Positions 23,469 to 35,091 are shown, numbered from the stretch's first letter. The stretch is DNA of 64,000 nucleotides from Chlorops oryzae (GCA_020466095.1 CM035806.1:132737573-132801572); one strand, 5' to 3'. Notes: generated by a model from the sequence alone, not told the origin. Numbers and translations: made by a program.

Positions 23469-23512
23469 GACGCTCGCTGGAGCAGGGATCGAACCCACCG
23501 ACCTGGTTTTTT
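23464..23512 (-). ncRNA. Second tRNA-like B-box sequence, opposite orientation
   Basis: On the minus strand: CAGGTCGGTGGGTTCGATCC followed by CTGCTCCAGCGAGCG, a good B box with T-arm-like surroundings. It follows a long A-run (23438-23466) on the plus strand. Together with 23107-23175 it places two convergent tRNA-like sequences within one element. Confidence 0.35.
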
Positions 23513-23736
23513 ACAAGAATTCATATCACAATTAAGTAGAATCTAATATTAATTCAATACCGAAAAATATCATTTTAATATGGTTTCTATATTAAAATCG
23601 TCGATATTGCGCCACCTTAATTCAATGGTGTTCCATATTGAATCAAAATTTTTCTACGTTACTAGACTTTCGTTAACGTTTCACATCGAATCAATGTGGT
23701 TTTTATTGATTTTATGTGGTTTTTTCTCTGGGTGTA

Positions 23737-25107
23737 CTTAAAACAACAATCCTTCAGATGAAGGCAAGAAAAAATTCGAAAATAAAACTTCTGAGCTCCA
23801 AAATTGGATTGAATTTTTGGTGAATAAGGGTCTCTCTTCAGCTGTCAGAAAGGAAAAACTTCATATAAAAAAAAAAAAAACGCTTCAGAAATGAATCAGA
23901 AATCTTCTGCAGTGTTTTTTTTTTATCAATTAAAAAAAAGTGATTTTTATATGAAGTTTTTCATTGCTGTTTTTTTTCTGACAGAACTTGGAGAGAGTCC
24001 CCCTAAGGGAAAAAGCTTTTTAATAATCAAATTCTTGCCATTTTTGATGCCTGTAGTTCAAAAACAATGGCATCGTTTATAACAAATGATATAGCATTTT
24101 AAGGGTCAGATATATTACTTTTCATTTATATAGATAATATAATTATTGAAGCAAATCGTTCCTGAGATATTGAGCAGCAAATGAAAAATGAACCAAAACC
24201 ATGTGTTCTGCCGGTCTCATAAACTATTCTTTGAAAAAATAAATGCATGCAATTTTTCGTGATCAACAAGCCCAATTAGTTGTAAAAAAAAAAACATCCC
24301 TTTTTAATTATGTTCTCGCGAAAATCTCAAATTTTGTAACCTAGTGTAATTCACAAAAATTTTAGTTTGAACTGCTTTCCTATAACATGAACTCCCCCCA
24401 TAAAATAACATCTTAAAAAATAGAATAGATTATACTCTTAATCCATACAGCAGCAGCAACTGTCTAATGTAGAACTATTCCATTGAACCGGTTCGTGTTC
24501 CCACCCACTGCCAAAAACTATTTCATGGCGCAAAATAATCGATCATCTCTCCGTACTCTGCATCTTTGCGCTCAAAAAAAAAAATAAATAAATAAATAAA
24601 TTAAATAATGAAAAATCCATCGTAGTGGTCGTAAAATACAAGTGCCTTTTTGGGACTGGTTCAAAGTGGGTTAAAAAATCATGTTTTACATACGAAGATT
24701 TGGAAATGGGAACAAGTTAAATTTAACTAGACGAGAAAATATGAAATCGTTCAAATTAAAGGAGATATTTATCCGAAAAGCAAAACAAAGCCATCATCAT
24801 CTTCAGCTTCATCGTCAACGCGATGATTTCTAGCTTTGAGCGGCATGGCGAGCTAAGTTATTTAATCTCATCATGATTTAAAGAAACAAATTTTATATTC
24901 TATTTTTGTTTATTTTTTCCTACGTTCGAGTTTTTTGAATTTCGTGCAAGTTTTTTTGTTGTTCAGAAATCGAAGAAATTTGCATTGAAACGCTTCTTTT
25001 CAAAACCAATCACAAATCGATTCCACCACAACCCGCCAAAGATTATTTATATCGAGAAGGCATACGAGTAGAAACTCTTGTCGGGCGGTTTTTAGTGCAA
25101 AAGAATA
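23737..25107. other. Intergenic; no gene recognised
   Basis: Continuation of the old repeat that hosts the 1,020-bp element, then AT-rich sequence. AACTTCATATAAAAA (about 23857-23871) and TTTTATATGAAGTTTTTC (about 23945-23962) form a small inverted repeat of about 110 bp span. No coding frame with recognisable domains. Confidence 0.4.
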
Positions 25108-25334
25108 AAGTCTAGGTTAGACGATATGGCTGGCTACGAACCAAATTTTGTCTGTTTTTTTTGGGAAATTTAACCCAATCGAGCCCAAACCGTATAAATA
25201 CTTACCACACGTAACGAAATTATATTTAACCATACATATGACATATGGTAACACAGTTTGGATTCGATTGGGACACTAAATTTCTCAAAAACAGACTAAA
25301 TTGGCTTTGTAGCCATATCGTCTAACCTAGACTT
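25108..25334. mobile_element. 227-bp hairpin MITE
   Basis: AAGTCTAGGTTAGACGATAT at the left end is repeated inverted at the right end, continuing with TGGCT(G/A)... on the inner side. Arms are about 35-40 bp with further pairing (ACCAAATTTTGTCTG / CAGACTAAATTGG). No coding frame. Confidence 0.75.
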
Positions 25335-25823
25335 AAGATATATTTTATCTTTTGTGTTCCAAAACAAAGCCTAATAAAGAATTCCGAATGGATTTGTGCA
25401 ATGATTGACGTAAATCGAATAAATATGCGAGCAGAGGAAGAAGAAGAATAAGAAAGAACAAATAATAATAACATTAGAAACACTATTGGTATGAGAATTT
25501 TAAAACGGGTTAAAAGTATTTTTAATTAATTAGGATTTCAAAACGCCCATCAATCGTTTATTTCTCTATTTGAGCTCTGCATTTTTATATACATTTTTTG
25601 TCGATAAAAATGCAAACTGATTTTTTTCACTAGTCCATAAAAAAGGGGGGTGTGTCAATGAACGTGTTTTGAATTTAAGCCTTTTAGGAGCACATTCCAC
25701 CAAAGACAAAATAATCGATATCAGGGACGACACTCGAATTTTTCGGACACATTTTGATCCTTTCGAATTTTTTGTATTTGTCTTATTTTTTTATTTTTTT
25801 ATATTTTTTTTATTTTCTTATAT

Positions 25824-25855
<32 letters not shown>

Positions 25856-26955
25856 TTTCATTGGTTTTATTGAAGCCTTAATTTGCGATATGGAACAGGA
25901 ATGTAAACATCTTACTATCGCGGGATAGGTCAAACTCCAATTAATCTCACTTTCAATTGGATATGTAAAAATAAATTTAAAAAATATTTTTTTTCCCATT
26001 CTTTTGAAATATCTAGGTACTCAATTGTGACCACTGCAATTTTTCTGAGACATGAGGTCCGTCGCATCGGAGTTATCTGCTCATTTTTGCAAATATTTAA
26101 TATATTTTTCTTAATATATTTTTCTTTTCAAATATTTGCATACTGTTGGGAATACTTTCTGGTTTCATCCAAAAACATTTAAGGGCATTTTTTTTAATTT
26201 CTTTTATTTTGTGTTACACGGAATAATTACAGATAACTCCGGTAAGACGATATGTTATTTTGAAGACATTTCGGCGGGAGGACCATACGTGAAGATAGGA
26301 TAGAGGCGCTGCGTTCTAAACATCTGTATGATAAGTTCAGCCCCCCGGACAAAAAGAAAGGGGTAAAACTCTGGAAAAACGGATTGACAAACGAAAAATA
26401 AATATTTAAAAAATCATTTGAAAAAAAAATAAATTTTGAAGATCTTTTTGAATTCAACCTATTTAGAGCGAATGGAATAAAGATTACTTCCAATCTTCAG
26501 TAATAAGAGTTCTACAAACTTGGAAATCGATAAAAAAAAAAAAAAATAAGCTCCATATGATGGGTCTGCAGCAATACAATTAAATTCTGAAACAAATAGC
26601 AAAAAAAAATTTTTTTTACAAGGAAATTGAAAATAATTCTCAACAAGCATGTTCGATGTTTATCCATCCAATGTCAATTGCTGTGTCAGATTCAATTGAT
26701 CGATGGATAATGCCATTATGATGATCACAATAATAATAATAATACAAAAAAAAAAAAAAAAATCAGAAGACGACACCACCAATAAGAAATGAAAAATACA
26801 AAAATTTCGATGCTTTTTGCCATTCAAACCACCAAACCGCTTACAAAATCAATTGTGTACAAGGCATACAACAATAATGAGTGGAAACTTATAGAGTTAA
26901 ATAAGAAAAAAAGGCAAAAAATAAGGTAAAGAGCAAAATCCGCCGAGAAACTTGG
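25335..26955. other. Gene-poor; simple repeats
   Basis: T-rich and (TA)n tracts at about 25780-25860 and A-runs near 26530 and 26745. A possible small inverted repeat spans 26060-26249 (core GGAGTTATCTG / CAGATAACTCC). Nothing else supported. Confidence 0.45.
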
Positions 26956-27722
26956 CAGCAAGAATAGCAATATAAAAGCAACTTATCAGCAACAAGTTCA
27001 AAATCATAATAACACACTAACGACGGCTACGGACTACGACGACGACGACGACACAGATTGTCGCTGCTGCACCGTACACGGGCATCAAACAACAACGATC
27101 AGCAAGCAAAACAAGCCAACTCGCTCAGCTGTCTTGGGCTCGCTCTCCATCTCTCGCTCTTTCTTTCTGTATATCTGTCTGAGAAAGCTAAGCTCGACTC
27201 TGAGAGCCCCCATTTAGTCGACATTCCGCAATGTGTTGATCAGTTTGATTCTTGATGTTGTATAGATCGGTTCTATATTGCGGATCAACAGCAGCAGAGC
27301 ATCAAACGCACGCACGCACGCACGCGCCTTTTACTCCTAATTGCTAAATCTGAACGGATACGGACTACGGATTTAGAGAGTTTGGTAGAAAAAAAAATTA
27401 AAAACAAAATACTTATAATTTAATAAAATTTTTATGCAAGCTATAAAATAGAAGAAAAAAATGTGTGAAGTGAGAATTTATCTATTAAAGTGAAAATCTA
27501 TCAAAGTGACGATCAGAAAAAAAAAAAAAAAAATAGAACGGTCAATCACCCAACAGCTTTTTTAAATTAAATAACTCCAAATACAAATTTAAAGCCATAA
27601 AAATCGAATTAAACGTTCTAACCACATAACCATAACCAACCGAACCGGAGTCAGTTCTTCATCAAGCTGCAGCCCAAGCTAACTATTGTGATAATTTATT
27701 AGTAAAGACTTAATTTATTGAT
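26956..27722 (+). promoter_or_regulatory. Candidate promoter and 5' non-coding exon of the gene at 29542-30812
   Basis: Base composition rises in G+C with CAA/CAG/GACGAC-type triplets, a (CACG)n run at 27308-27327 and a TCAGTT initiator-like hexamer near 27651, unlike the surrounding AT-rich TE DNA. GAT|GTAAGT at 27722/27723 is a strong donor. Joining it to the acceptor at 29540-29541 would give a 1.8-kb leader intron. Transcription start and exon extent cannot be fixed by eye. Confidence 0.35.
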
Positions 27723-29541
27723 GTAAGTAAGGCAAAGTAAGCATGAAGTAAATCATGCGATAAACCGCACCAAAAAAAAAAAAAAAAAAAGAATTTTTGT
27801 TTTTGTTAGATTTTTTTTTTCGTTCTTTAGAGTAACAGGTATGAAGAATTCGAACTGATTAGAATACAAAAAGAAAAAAATATATAATTTTTTTAAAGTT
27901 AAAATACTAGTTCCACTACAAAAATTTTCAAGATCAATGGCGCCTTCCGCATAAGAGTACCTATCAGAACCAAGAAAAAAAAAAAAAATTCCATTTCTTA
28001 TTAGGACGACGATTCAATTTATAAGAGACCCTATGACGACAAGGGACAAATTAACCAAATTGTATGACGACAAGGGACAAATCAACCTAATTGGTTAAGA
28101 AATGCTCCATCAAATCGTGATCACCATCAGCAACATCGTTATCATCTTCATCAAGATCATCACACCATTGTTCTTGCCACAACAACAGAAATGTTGGATC
28201 GGGCCGCCTAGCTTGTTACTATATTTGTGTACGTCCATTTTTGTATGGCAGTTCAGTGGCAACTAGGTTATTGGTATTAATTAAGTAATTATTGCCTCCT
28301 TCTTCTTCTTAGCGGCTTTCTCATCTTGACCAGGACCCATTTTTCAACTTGATGTCCTTTTTGGCCAAAATAAATAAAAATGAATTCCCCCCACGTATTT
28401 CGTCAAGGACTGTTAAAAAGTCATTATAAATTTATATCGTCTTCGAGATTTGCTATACACCCCTAACCCCTATTCTGAATAATATTTCGCGTGAACTTTT
28501 TCGCCATTTTCAATAGAGATTTGTATTGAAACTGGCGGAAAAGTTCACGTGAAATATTATTCAGAATAGGGGTGATACTTTATATTGGAATCTTTGAAAA
28601 ATATAAAATGTTCTTTCGTTTTTTGAAGGAAAACTGGAAAATGTTTCTAATTGTTTTGTCTTTTCGAAAAAACTGGACTCGATTTCGATTTAGATTTGGA
28701 TTTCGGTTATCGAACAGCAATTTCAAAATCAAGTTTAAACTGTTCGACCTATTCATTACTTTATTATAAATTCATTGCCGACCTTTTTTTTTTTTTTTTC
28801 ATATGTCTATGAGCTCTGTTTAAACCAGAAGCCCTATTGACCCCTAATTTTAATAAGTTTTCGGTCTTTAAATAAGAATAAAAGAAAAATAAGTCGATTA
28901 AACGAAGGGGCTTGGTATTTGAACAAAAAATGTAACCAAACAAGAAAAAAAAAAAAACTAATAAAAAAAACTTCCAATATCAAAAGGATCCTATTTTTCA
29001 TATTTTCGTTTGAATGAGAGAGACTTGACCAATTATGCCTGAAACGAGGTTACACTTTTTTTGAATAGAGAGACTTGCAGAAAATGGTCTGATATCGACA
29101 TGGAAATTATAGTCCACGAATCGAACAAAACTAAAGTTCATATGTATATAGAGATAATTTCAAAGTAAAGTTTAGAAAGCTCTGAAGTAGGATAACATAC
29201 ATTTTGAATTGCATTTTCTCTTCTATATGATATTCAAATTTTCTGTGGGAAAAAACTTTCCTTGTGAAAATTTCTGCGATCCTTCAAGAAAACAAAAATC
29301 ATAACATCAAGTCAATCAATCACGAAAATCTCTATAAATTGATAAACAATTGAATTGGATTTGATTGGAGAATAACGAATGCTCGCTCAGTTGAATGTCT
29401 TTTTGAAATAATTTCGCATAAATATTGTAAAAAAAATTCAAGATAATATCTCAAATCGAACATTTGGATAATTGGTTCTGCGTATAAAAGACCCTAAAGT
29501 AATATGTATATATAAATCGTGTCTTTTTTTTTTCTATATAG
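27723..29541 (+). other. Candidate first intron, containing a hairpin MITE
   Basis: AT-rich sequence between the donor GTAAGT and the acceptor preceded by a long T tract (about 29523-29533, then CTATATAG). GACGACAAGGGACAAAT is directly repeated at about 28032 and 28066. The only clear element is the palindrome at 28466-28573. Confidence 0.3.
28466..28573. mobile_element. 108-bp hairpin MITE
   Basis: ACCCCTATTCTGAATAATAT at the left end and its inverted copy at the right, with arms of about 45 bp and inner TTTTCGCC(A)TTTTCAAT pairing. Very short loop. Probably lies in an intron. Confidence 0.75.
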
Positions 29542-30812
29542 ATGATGAATGATCATTGGCATATACCGCGCGCATCGCTATCGTCTTCGGCGGCATCATC
29601 GTCAGCTGCGTCATTGGCTTCTTCATCGAATCGTAGCAACAGAAGCACAAATCCGCATTCAACTACTGCGCTGCACACAATGGCAAGGAGTCACGTTTAT
29701 GAGCATCAAAAAGAACGAAGAAATAGCAGCAGCAGAGTTGGTCGAACAACTGCAAAGTTACAAAGAATTGATCGCGGACCAACGCTCAGCAGCAACGTTC
29801 ATCCTCAGCATCAGCATCATTATCATCATCATCATCATCATCAGACAGCTCATCATGATGCGAGATCATTATCATCGAAACAAAATAGCTCAATTGAAAA
29901 CGGAGGCGGCAAACGTGGCTCAAGCTCTTCACAAGGATCGAACAAGAGTAACAACAGTACGAGGGTAAGGAAAAACGAAAACAAAATTGCATGTATTCTG
30001 ACTTACATATTGTATATGTAATATTCATTCTCAAATCATATCAATTTATCATATAAATATATATATATATATATATATAATTTTGTAGAGTGCAGCGTCG
30101 GGTTCACTGCTCTTAACTGCAGCGAATTTAGAACGTTTCGTAGAAATACATAAAAAACAGGAAAAAGCTGTGCAAAAGCAAATACAGAAGGACAAGCAAA
30201 TGCAAATGCAAAAACAAAGGCCAAACTACCTCAGCGGAGAGCAAAGGACAACATCAACTGCAACAACAACAGCAACAATTGGAGCAACATTACCTGCAAC
30301 GAACTATAATTCCAATCTAGTTCAGGCAATGGCGAATGGTAATATTTATAATCATGAACAACTGGACATGCCAGTTGTTGACAATGATGATGATGATGAT
30401 GATGATGATGAGGATAACATCAATTCTCGAAGAGACGAGAATGGAAGCAATCATAACGATGCAATTATAACAATGGATCCCAATTTGGATTTTATAAAAG
30501 CCAAAAATCTTGATAATATCTCCATTGCTAGTTCTATGCATTTTACAATGGTCAACGGCGAAGGTGGTCCAGCTAAGAAGGTGAAGCGTGGTCTTTGCGA
30601 TCGCGGAAGGCAAGTGACTGTGCTGATCATAAGCATGAGCACCATTTTCTTATTGTTGATCATGGGAATGGTTTACGCTTTGGAAAGTGAGTTTCTATTA
30701 CTTTCTCAGTTCATTTCGATTTCAATTCGAATGATCGATCATTTGTTTTTCTCTTCTTCTTTTTTTTTTTTGTCTTCTTGCAGTGCGTGCACGTGAAATG
30801 CCGAAAAGTTAA
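29542..30812 (+). CDS. Single-pass membrane protein of unknown function, three coding exons
   Basis: Exons 29542-29964, 30089-30686 and 30784-30812 join in frame (introns of 124 and 97 nt; donors GTAAGG and GTGAGT; acceptors TTTGTAG and CTTGCAG) to about 349 residues. Residues 1-141 are Ser/His/Asn-rich with a His run. Exon 2 has a Gln/Lys-rich helix, a run of eight Asp, and a conserved-looking block DFIKAKNLDNISIASSMHF. A basic stretch (KKVKRGLCDRGR, about 304-315) precedes a hydrophobic segment (about 317-338), so the N-terminus is predicted cytoplasmic with only about 11 residues beyond the membrane. ATG 29542 directly follows an acceptor AG, so coding could begin in an earlier exon. If the poor donor GTTAAT at 30808 is used, this could be the N-terminal part of a larger type II ectoprotein. 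Family not recognised. Confidence 0.75.
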
Positions 30813-32329
30813 TTAAACAATATTCTCTCTATTCCTTCAAGTGCATGTAAATATATAGAAATATAAATATAAATATGGATGCGTGTGCGTGTGTGTGTGT
30901 GCTTGTGTTTGTGCTTGCGTGTGTGTATGCGTGTGTATACCCTTCCGTCATATATGCGTCCGTTCACCTAACAAACGAATAATGTAAATGGGCTAGACTA
31001 CATACATCGGTTAAGCTGAGCGCCGCCGCCTATTCACTCTCAACATTCACCAACTTAGTTTATAGGTTATTTATTTTGAATTTATTAATATAGTCTTAGA
31101 TATAAGGTCTCAAAAGCATATCTATGTCATCATTGAAAGAAAACACTGCAAGAAAGTAAGATAAGCATTCGAAGTACGAAGTAGTAAGAAAGATGCATTT
31201 TAGAAGAATGAGTAGGTACATATGTATGAAAAATACTTAGACCAATAGCGGAATGGACGACAGAATGGCAGATCGATTTATCTAATTCTGTAGATAAACC
31301 TTTAGATATGTATTTCTGCATATGCAGAGCAGACAAAAATTATTCACAATTGTGTTATACTATATACATACATAATTATATATATACATATATATAACTT
31401 ATATATTTGTTGAAATTTATACGTATATATACGTATACAAGGAGGAAATTTCAAAAAAAAAAAAACTCTGTACACAATTTTAGAGAATCTCTAATTGATT
31501 TTCTGAAAGATTCAGCATTAATATTTCCATAGTTTTAATAAAATTCTAACTGAAAATTCAAATTCAATGACAACTATGCAGTTTTGAAGTTGTTACGCAC
31601 GTTGCTATAGTAACAGCTGCTATTGCCATTTGCTGGGGACTCAAAACTTATGAAGGTAAGGGAGGAATAAAGTGTAAGTCCATCTCACCTACTTTTTCTC
31701 AAAGAACAGCCATAAAATGACACAACATAAGCTTTTAAGTAGCAATGTGACTCAAAGCCATTGAAATAAATTGAAATGTTTTTTTTTTCTGATTGTCTAA
31801 AAATTAAATATTTAAAAAGTGTTCAAAATTAATATGAAAAATTATTGAAATTATTCCCTTATTTTTCGATACCCACAAAAATGACTGACAAATTAAGTGG
31901 ACGATTCCGTTTGAGTGACATTCTTGGCAAGAAAAAAAAAATAACAACTAAAACCATTCTACATCACTTGAAATTGGCCAGAAAAGTCTCCCCCCAATTC
32001 ATTTGGGAATTTTCTAATTACATTGAATCGGTCATGTTAAAAACCTCAAAGTTTTTCCAACATATATACATATATATATTTTTTTTTATACAAAAAATGG
32101 TTCTCTAGAGGTAGATACGTGTTTAGGGGAAAGAACAGAGAAGCTTAAACAGCATGAAAAATTTTTTAATTGATGCCTGAAAAATTCGATATTATTGACT
32201 TATTGTATGAGGGTTTTGAACGCCAATTCTATTGGCGCTGATTTCGCAAGGCAGAGTCATGTTCAATTAAAAGTTTCTATTGCGAGACGAGTCGTAGAAA
32301 CAAAAAAGAATACCAAGAAAATTAAGAAC
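30813..32329. other. 3' flank / UTR of the membrane-protein gene; no other gene
   Basis: A (GT)n tract at about 30884-30930 and TATATA/ACATAC runs at 31360-31440. AATAAA near 31537 is a possible polyadenylation signal for the plus-strand gene. No NudC C-terminal exon was found on the minus strand here. Confidence 0.45.
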
Positions 32330-33165
32330 TAGTCAGCAGAAATCAAGTCACAATACACTGGATACCTGTGGCATACTATGGTCGTGAAGGCAATGAAGAG
32401 GGAGACAGACTGGCGAGGAAGGGAGCCGCAAAGTCTGCCTATGGACCTGAGCCAAGACTTAGCGTCAACAGATCGCATAACATTCGAGCCCCAAATTCGG
32501 AGTTCCTTGATAAAGCGAACCGGATCTGGTATCGCACAGCTGGTCAAACATGTACCAAAATTTTCTTCCAAAGATACATTGAAAAGAAATCCAAATATCT
32601 ACTTCGAGTAAGCAGATATGAACTGAGAATAATGGTAGCGATCATAAGTAGACACGGCCTTCTCAACAAACACAAAAAGCGACTGGATCTAGCCAACAGC
32701 GAAGTGTGTAGATTCTGTCTGAAAGAGGAAGAAGCCTCATCACATATATATTCGCACGGTTCCGTATCTTTAACTCGAACGGGTTGGTCACAACTTCCCC
32801 CAATTGTGGCAACAGAAAGAAGTTATAAGAAAAGGAAGTTGTTTCAACACTTCCATAACTACAAAACGAAAGTTTACATATATTGGCTGAATGTCCTGCG
32901 CTGCATATACAAAATAGATCTTATAAGGGCAAGGAAGTCATCGAACAGATGGAACTGGTGGAAATTGAACTAGAAAGGGTGAAAATCTTTCTATACATCA
33001 CTGGGGTACTAAAATACTATAGAAGAAAAAACGGGTTTGGCACAATAGTCGACTCCGAAGCAGTGCCACGGACGGATAACGTTCGTACCCTTCTACCAAT
33101 AATAATATCAATAATAATACCAATAATAATAATAATAATAGTACAAAGAAAATTGCCACCAAAAT
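32330..33165 (+). mobile_element. 5'-truncated non-LTR retrotransposon (I/jockey-like), 3' end with TAA-type tail
   Basis: The frame reads VTIHWIPVAYYGREGNEEGD then RLARKGA, the C-terminal motif region of retrotransposon RNase H, followed by a long helical region and CRFCLKEEEASSH, the Cys/His zinc knuckle found at the end of I- and jockey-clade ORF2. The following C(P)ALH segment has slipped to another frame (around 32883), showing decay. The 3' end is an ATA/TAA-type tail at about 33103-33142, typical of I elements. Orientation is opposite to nudC and the tail ends about 80 bp from the nudC exon 3 donor. Confidence 0.75.
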
Positions 33166-33222
33166 TGGACTCCTCATAATCAATCATAACCTCATGTAAT
33201 TATCGCCCATTATCCAACTTAC

Positions 33223-33944
33223 CTCGACTTCTGCCAACGTTTGCGTCCACTTATATTTTTCCAATGTACAACCGTTTCCTGAATTAGGCATCAATAATCC
33301 AACCTCGTTTGTATCCGCATCTTCGTCACCCGTTTCAATTTTCTTAGACATATCTTCGTCCACAGCAACAGGAGCGACATTTGAAGCACCACCGATTTCT
33401 GCTATTAATTTCTTTCGTTTCCTGTTTGTATGAAACGAGACAAGATCAATTGATGAAATTATTGCAACAACAACAAAACAAAGAATTGCTTCTTACTCTT
33501 CTTCTTCGGATTTGATTATGGCAGCGGCTTCTTCTTCAGTGATATCACAAATTTTCTGAGAATCGATTTCCTTCTGACGTTGAGAACGTTTTTCATCGTC
33601 CTCCGCTTGTTTTTTCTTTGCAGCAGCTTCTCGTTTCTTCTTCAATTCCTCATAATCGGTCATCGCAATTTTGGCTTCCTTGCGGAATACATCGAGTATT
33701 ACTTTCTCCCAAACATTTTGTTCAGCACCTGTGAAGAAATCTGTTTTGCGACGCAAAAAGCTGGCCAATGTTCCTAAGAACTAAACAAAAAAACAAAAAA
33801 TAAATAAATAAAGTATATTTCCAATTCGGCGATTCTAACGTATTCTCCAATAAGAACACAACCACAAACCTCTGGAACACCGGAGCGGTGTTTTTCGGCC
33901 ATCGCTAAGAGTATTCCATCGTATTTCTCTTGATCGTCAGACAT
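33223..33944 (-). CDS. nudC: Nuclear migration protein NudC, N-terminal 186 residues (three exons)
   Basis: Exons run 33944-33870, 33780-33497 and 33421-33223. Introns begin GTTTGT, GTAAGA and GTAAG, and acceptors are TTTAG and ACAG; phases match throughout. The product begins MSDDQEKYDGILLAMAEKH, the conserved NudC start, then FLGTLASFLRRKTDFFTG, a Lys/Glu-rich coiled coil, an acidic EEEAAAIIKSEEEEKRKK linker and YKWTQTLAEVE, which in NudC leads straight into the CS (p23-like) domain. NudC is a co-chaperone in the dynein/LIS1 pathway of nuclear movement. The CS domain and conserved C-terminus (about 140-150 residues) were not seen anywhere left of 33223, so the gene is either completed after a very long intron or truncated. 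The donor at exon 3 is intact. Confidence 0.9.
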
Positions 33945-34161
33945 TTTTTTTTTTTTTTTTGTTCTCTCGTTTGTTCTAATTTGCAAAGTTTAAATTAAAC
34001 TTTCCTTTTTTCAGGATTTTTCTCGAAACTTCGATACAAGATATGAAAGGAACGAAAATGTGCTTCCTTCGCTTTAAGAACGATTAAACATATGCAGTTT
34101 TTAGCGTTGTCACTGGCAACCAACGAACGGTAGAACTAGGGATGTCGATTGAAAATATTAT

Positions 34162-34653
34162 GGGTATTCACTAAAACTACCAAATGCATGGTATCGTGGT
34201 AAAATAACAAAACTACAATAACAAAATACATGCAAAATGTTTTGCCACGAATCTTACTGCCTTACCACACCAACACCCTTGTTTTTTTGAAGTAGAAAAA
34301 GAGCAAAGTAGCCGTTGAAGACGGAGATGTCCTTCATGTATAAATACCGAGCCAATTTTTGTTCGGCGACACTGAGTTGCGTTTTGTTTACCCTTTTAAA
34401 ACCGTAAGTTCGCACAAATTTGGAAATCAAATTAAACAAGAGGAATGAAAAGCCAAAAAAAAAAAACAAAAAAAAACAGGTTCATCCAAGGTGGCGTAAC
34501 CAGAATTCTGAGTTTCGAGCTTTGTTTTTTGTAAGAATAAACATATGATCAGACAGCTGATTGCATTATGCCACAAACATCGTACCAGTGCGTTCACTAA
34601 ACTCGTGGTGCACCTTGCTATTTTGCTACTTTACCACAACTTAGTGAATACCC
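34162..34653. mobile_element. 492-bp MITE with GGGTATTCACTAA ends
   Basis: Inverted ends GGGTATTCACTAA and TTAGTGAATACCC, followed by further pairing (ACTACCA / TTTACCACAA). It lies 0.2 kb upstream of the nudC start. No clear target duplication, no coding frame. Confidence 0.7.
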
Positions 34654-34700
34654 TCACATATTGTGTCAGAAATATCGAAGCGATCGATCCAATACGGTAC

Positions 34701-34843
34701 TTACACGTTAAGATATTTCGATAATGAAACAAACTTTCGTCGGCAAGGGAGGCAGGGGGAAGAGAGAAAATCGCTACCATACCACATCCCCGCGCGTCCC
34801 TAGCCAAAAAAAAGTTTCATTATCGAAATGTCTTAACGTGTAA
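34701..34843. mobile_element. 143-bp hairpin MITE
   Basis: TTACACGTTAAGATATTTCG at the left pairs with CGAAATGTCTTAACGTGTAA at the right; arms of about 30 bp enclose a G/A-rich loop (GGCAAGGGAGGCAGGGGGAA). Confidence 0.7.
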
Positions 34844-34907
34844 ATGGGCTCCAAAGCGAAACCGATGTACACATATCTGTTACGGTTTCGAGATCAAAAA
34901 GTAATAT

Positions 34908-35040
34908 GGGTCCTCATGCAACACATTTACACCGTGTAAACTGAGTGAAGTAAGTAAAACTGTCAAAATTGCATACAAAATTTGACAGTTTTACGAACTT
35001 CACTCAGCTTACACGGTGTAAATGCGTTGCATGAGGACCC
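34908..35040. mobile_element. 133-bp hairpin MITE, copy 2
   Basis: Same palindrome as 7032-7164, with no difference found by eye. Flanked by TAATA on both sides (34902-34906 and 35042-35046), which suggests a short AT-rich target duplication. Confidence 0.85.
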
Positions 35041-35091
35041 TTAATATCAATTTACCTATTATATCTAATAAAAATCCAATCCGAGGAAGTT

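Larger units (their letters stand above)
22715..23734. mobile_element. 1,020-bp TA-flanked element with tRNA-like sequences
   Basis: Ends CACTGAGGGAAAAA and TTTTTCTCTGGGTG are imperfect inverted repeats flanked by TA. The region around the insertion (22660-22714 joined to 23735-23760) matches uninterrupted sequence at about 41828-41895, which acts as an empty site and fixes the borders. Arms are filled with ATTAATTCAATATG-like motifs in both orientations. No transposase frame is present. Confidence 0.75.

Noticed and set aside
26060..26249. Possible 190-bp MITE with GGAGTTATCTG / CAGATAACTCC core
   Set aside because: Pairing beyond the core is weak (about 4 mismatches in 20) and no target duplication is visible.
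29786..30034. Minus-strand frame with an Asp run opposite the membrane-protein gene
   Set aside because: It is the reverse reading of His-rich coding sequence in the better supported plus-strand exon.
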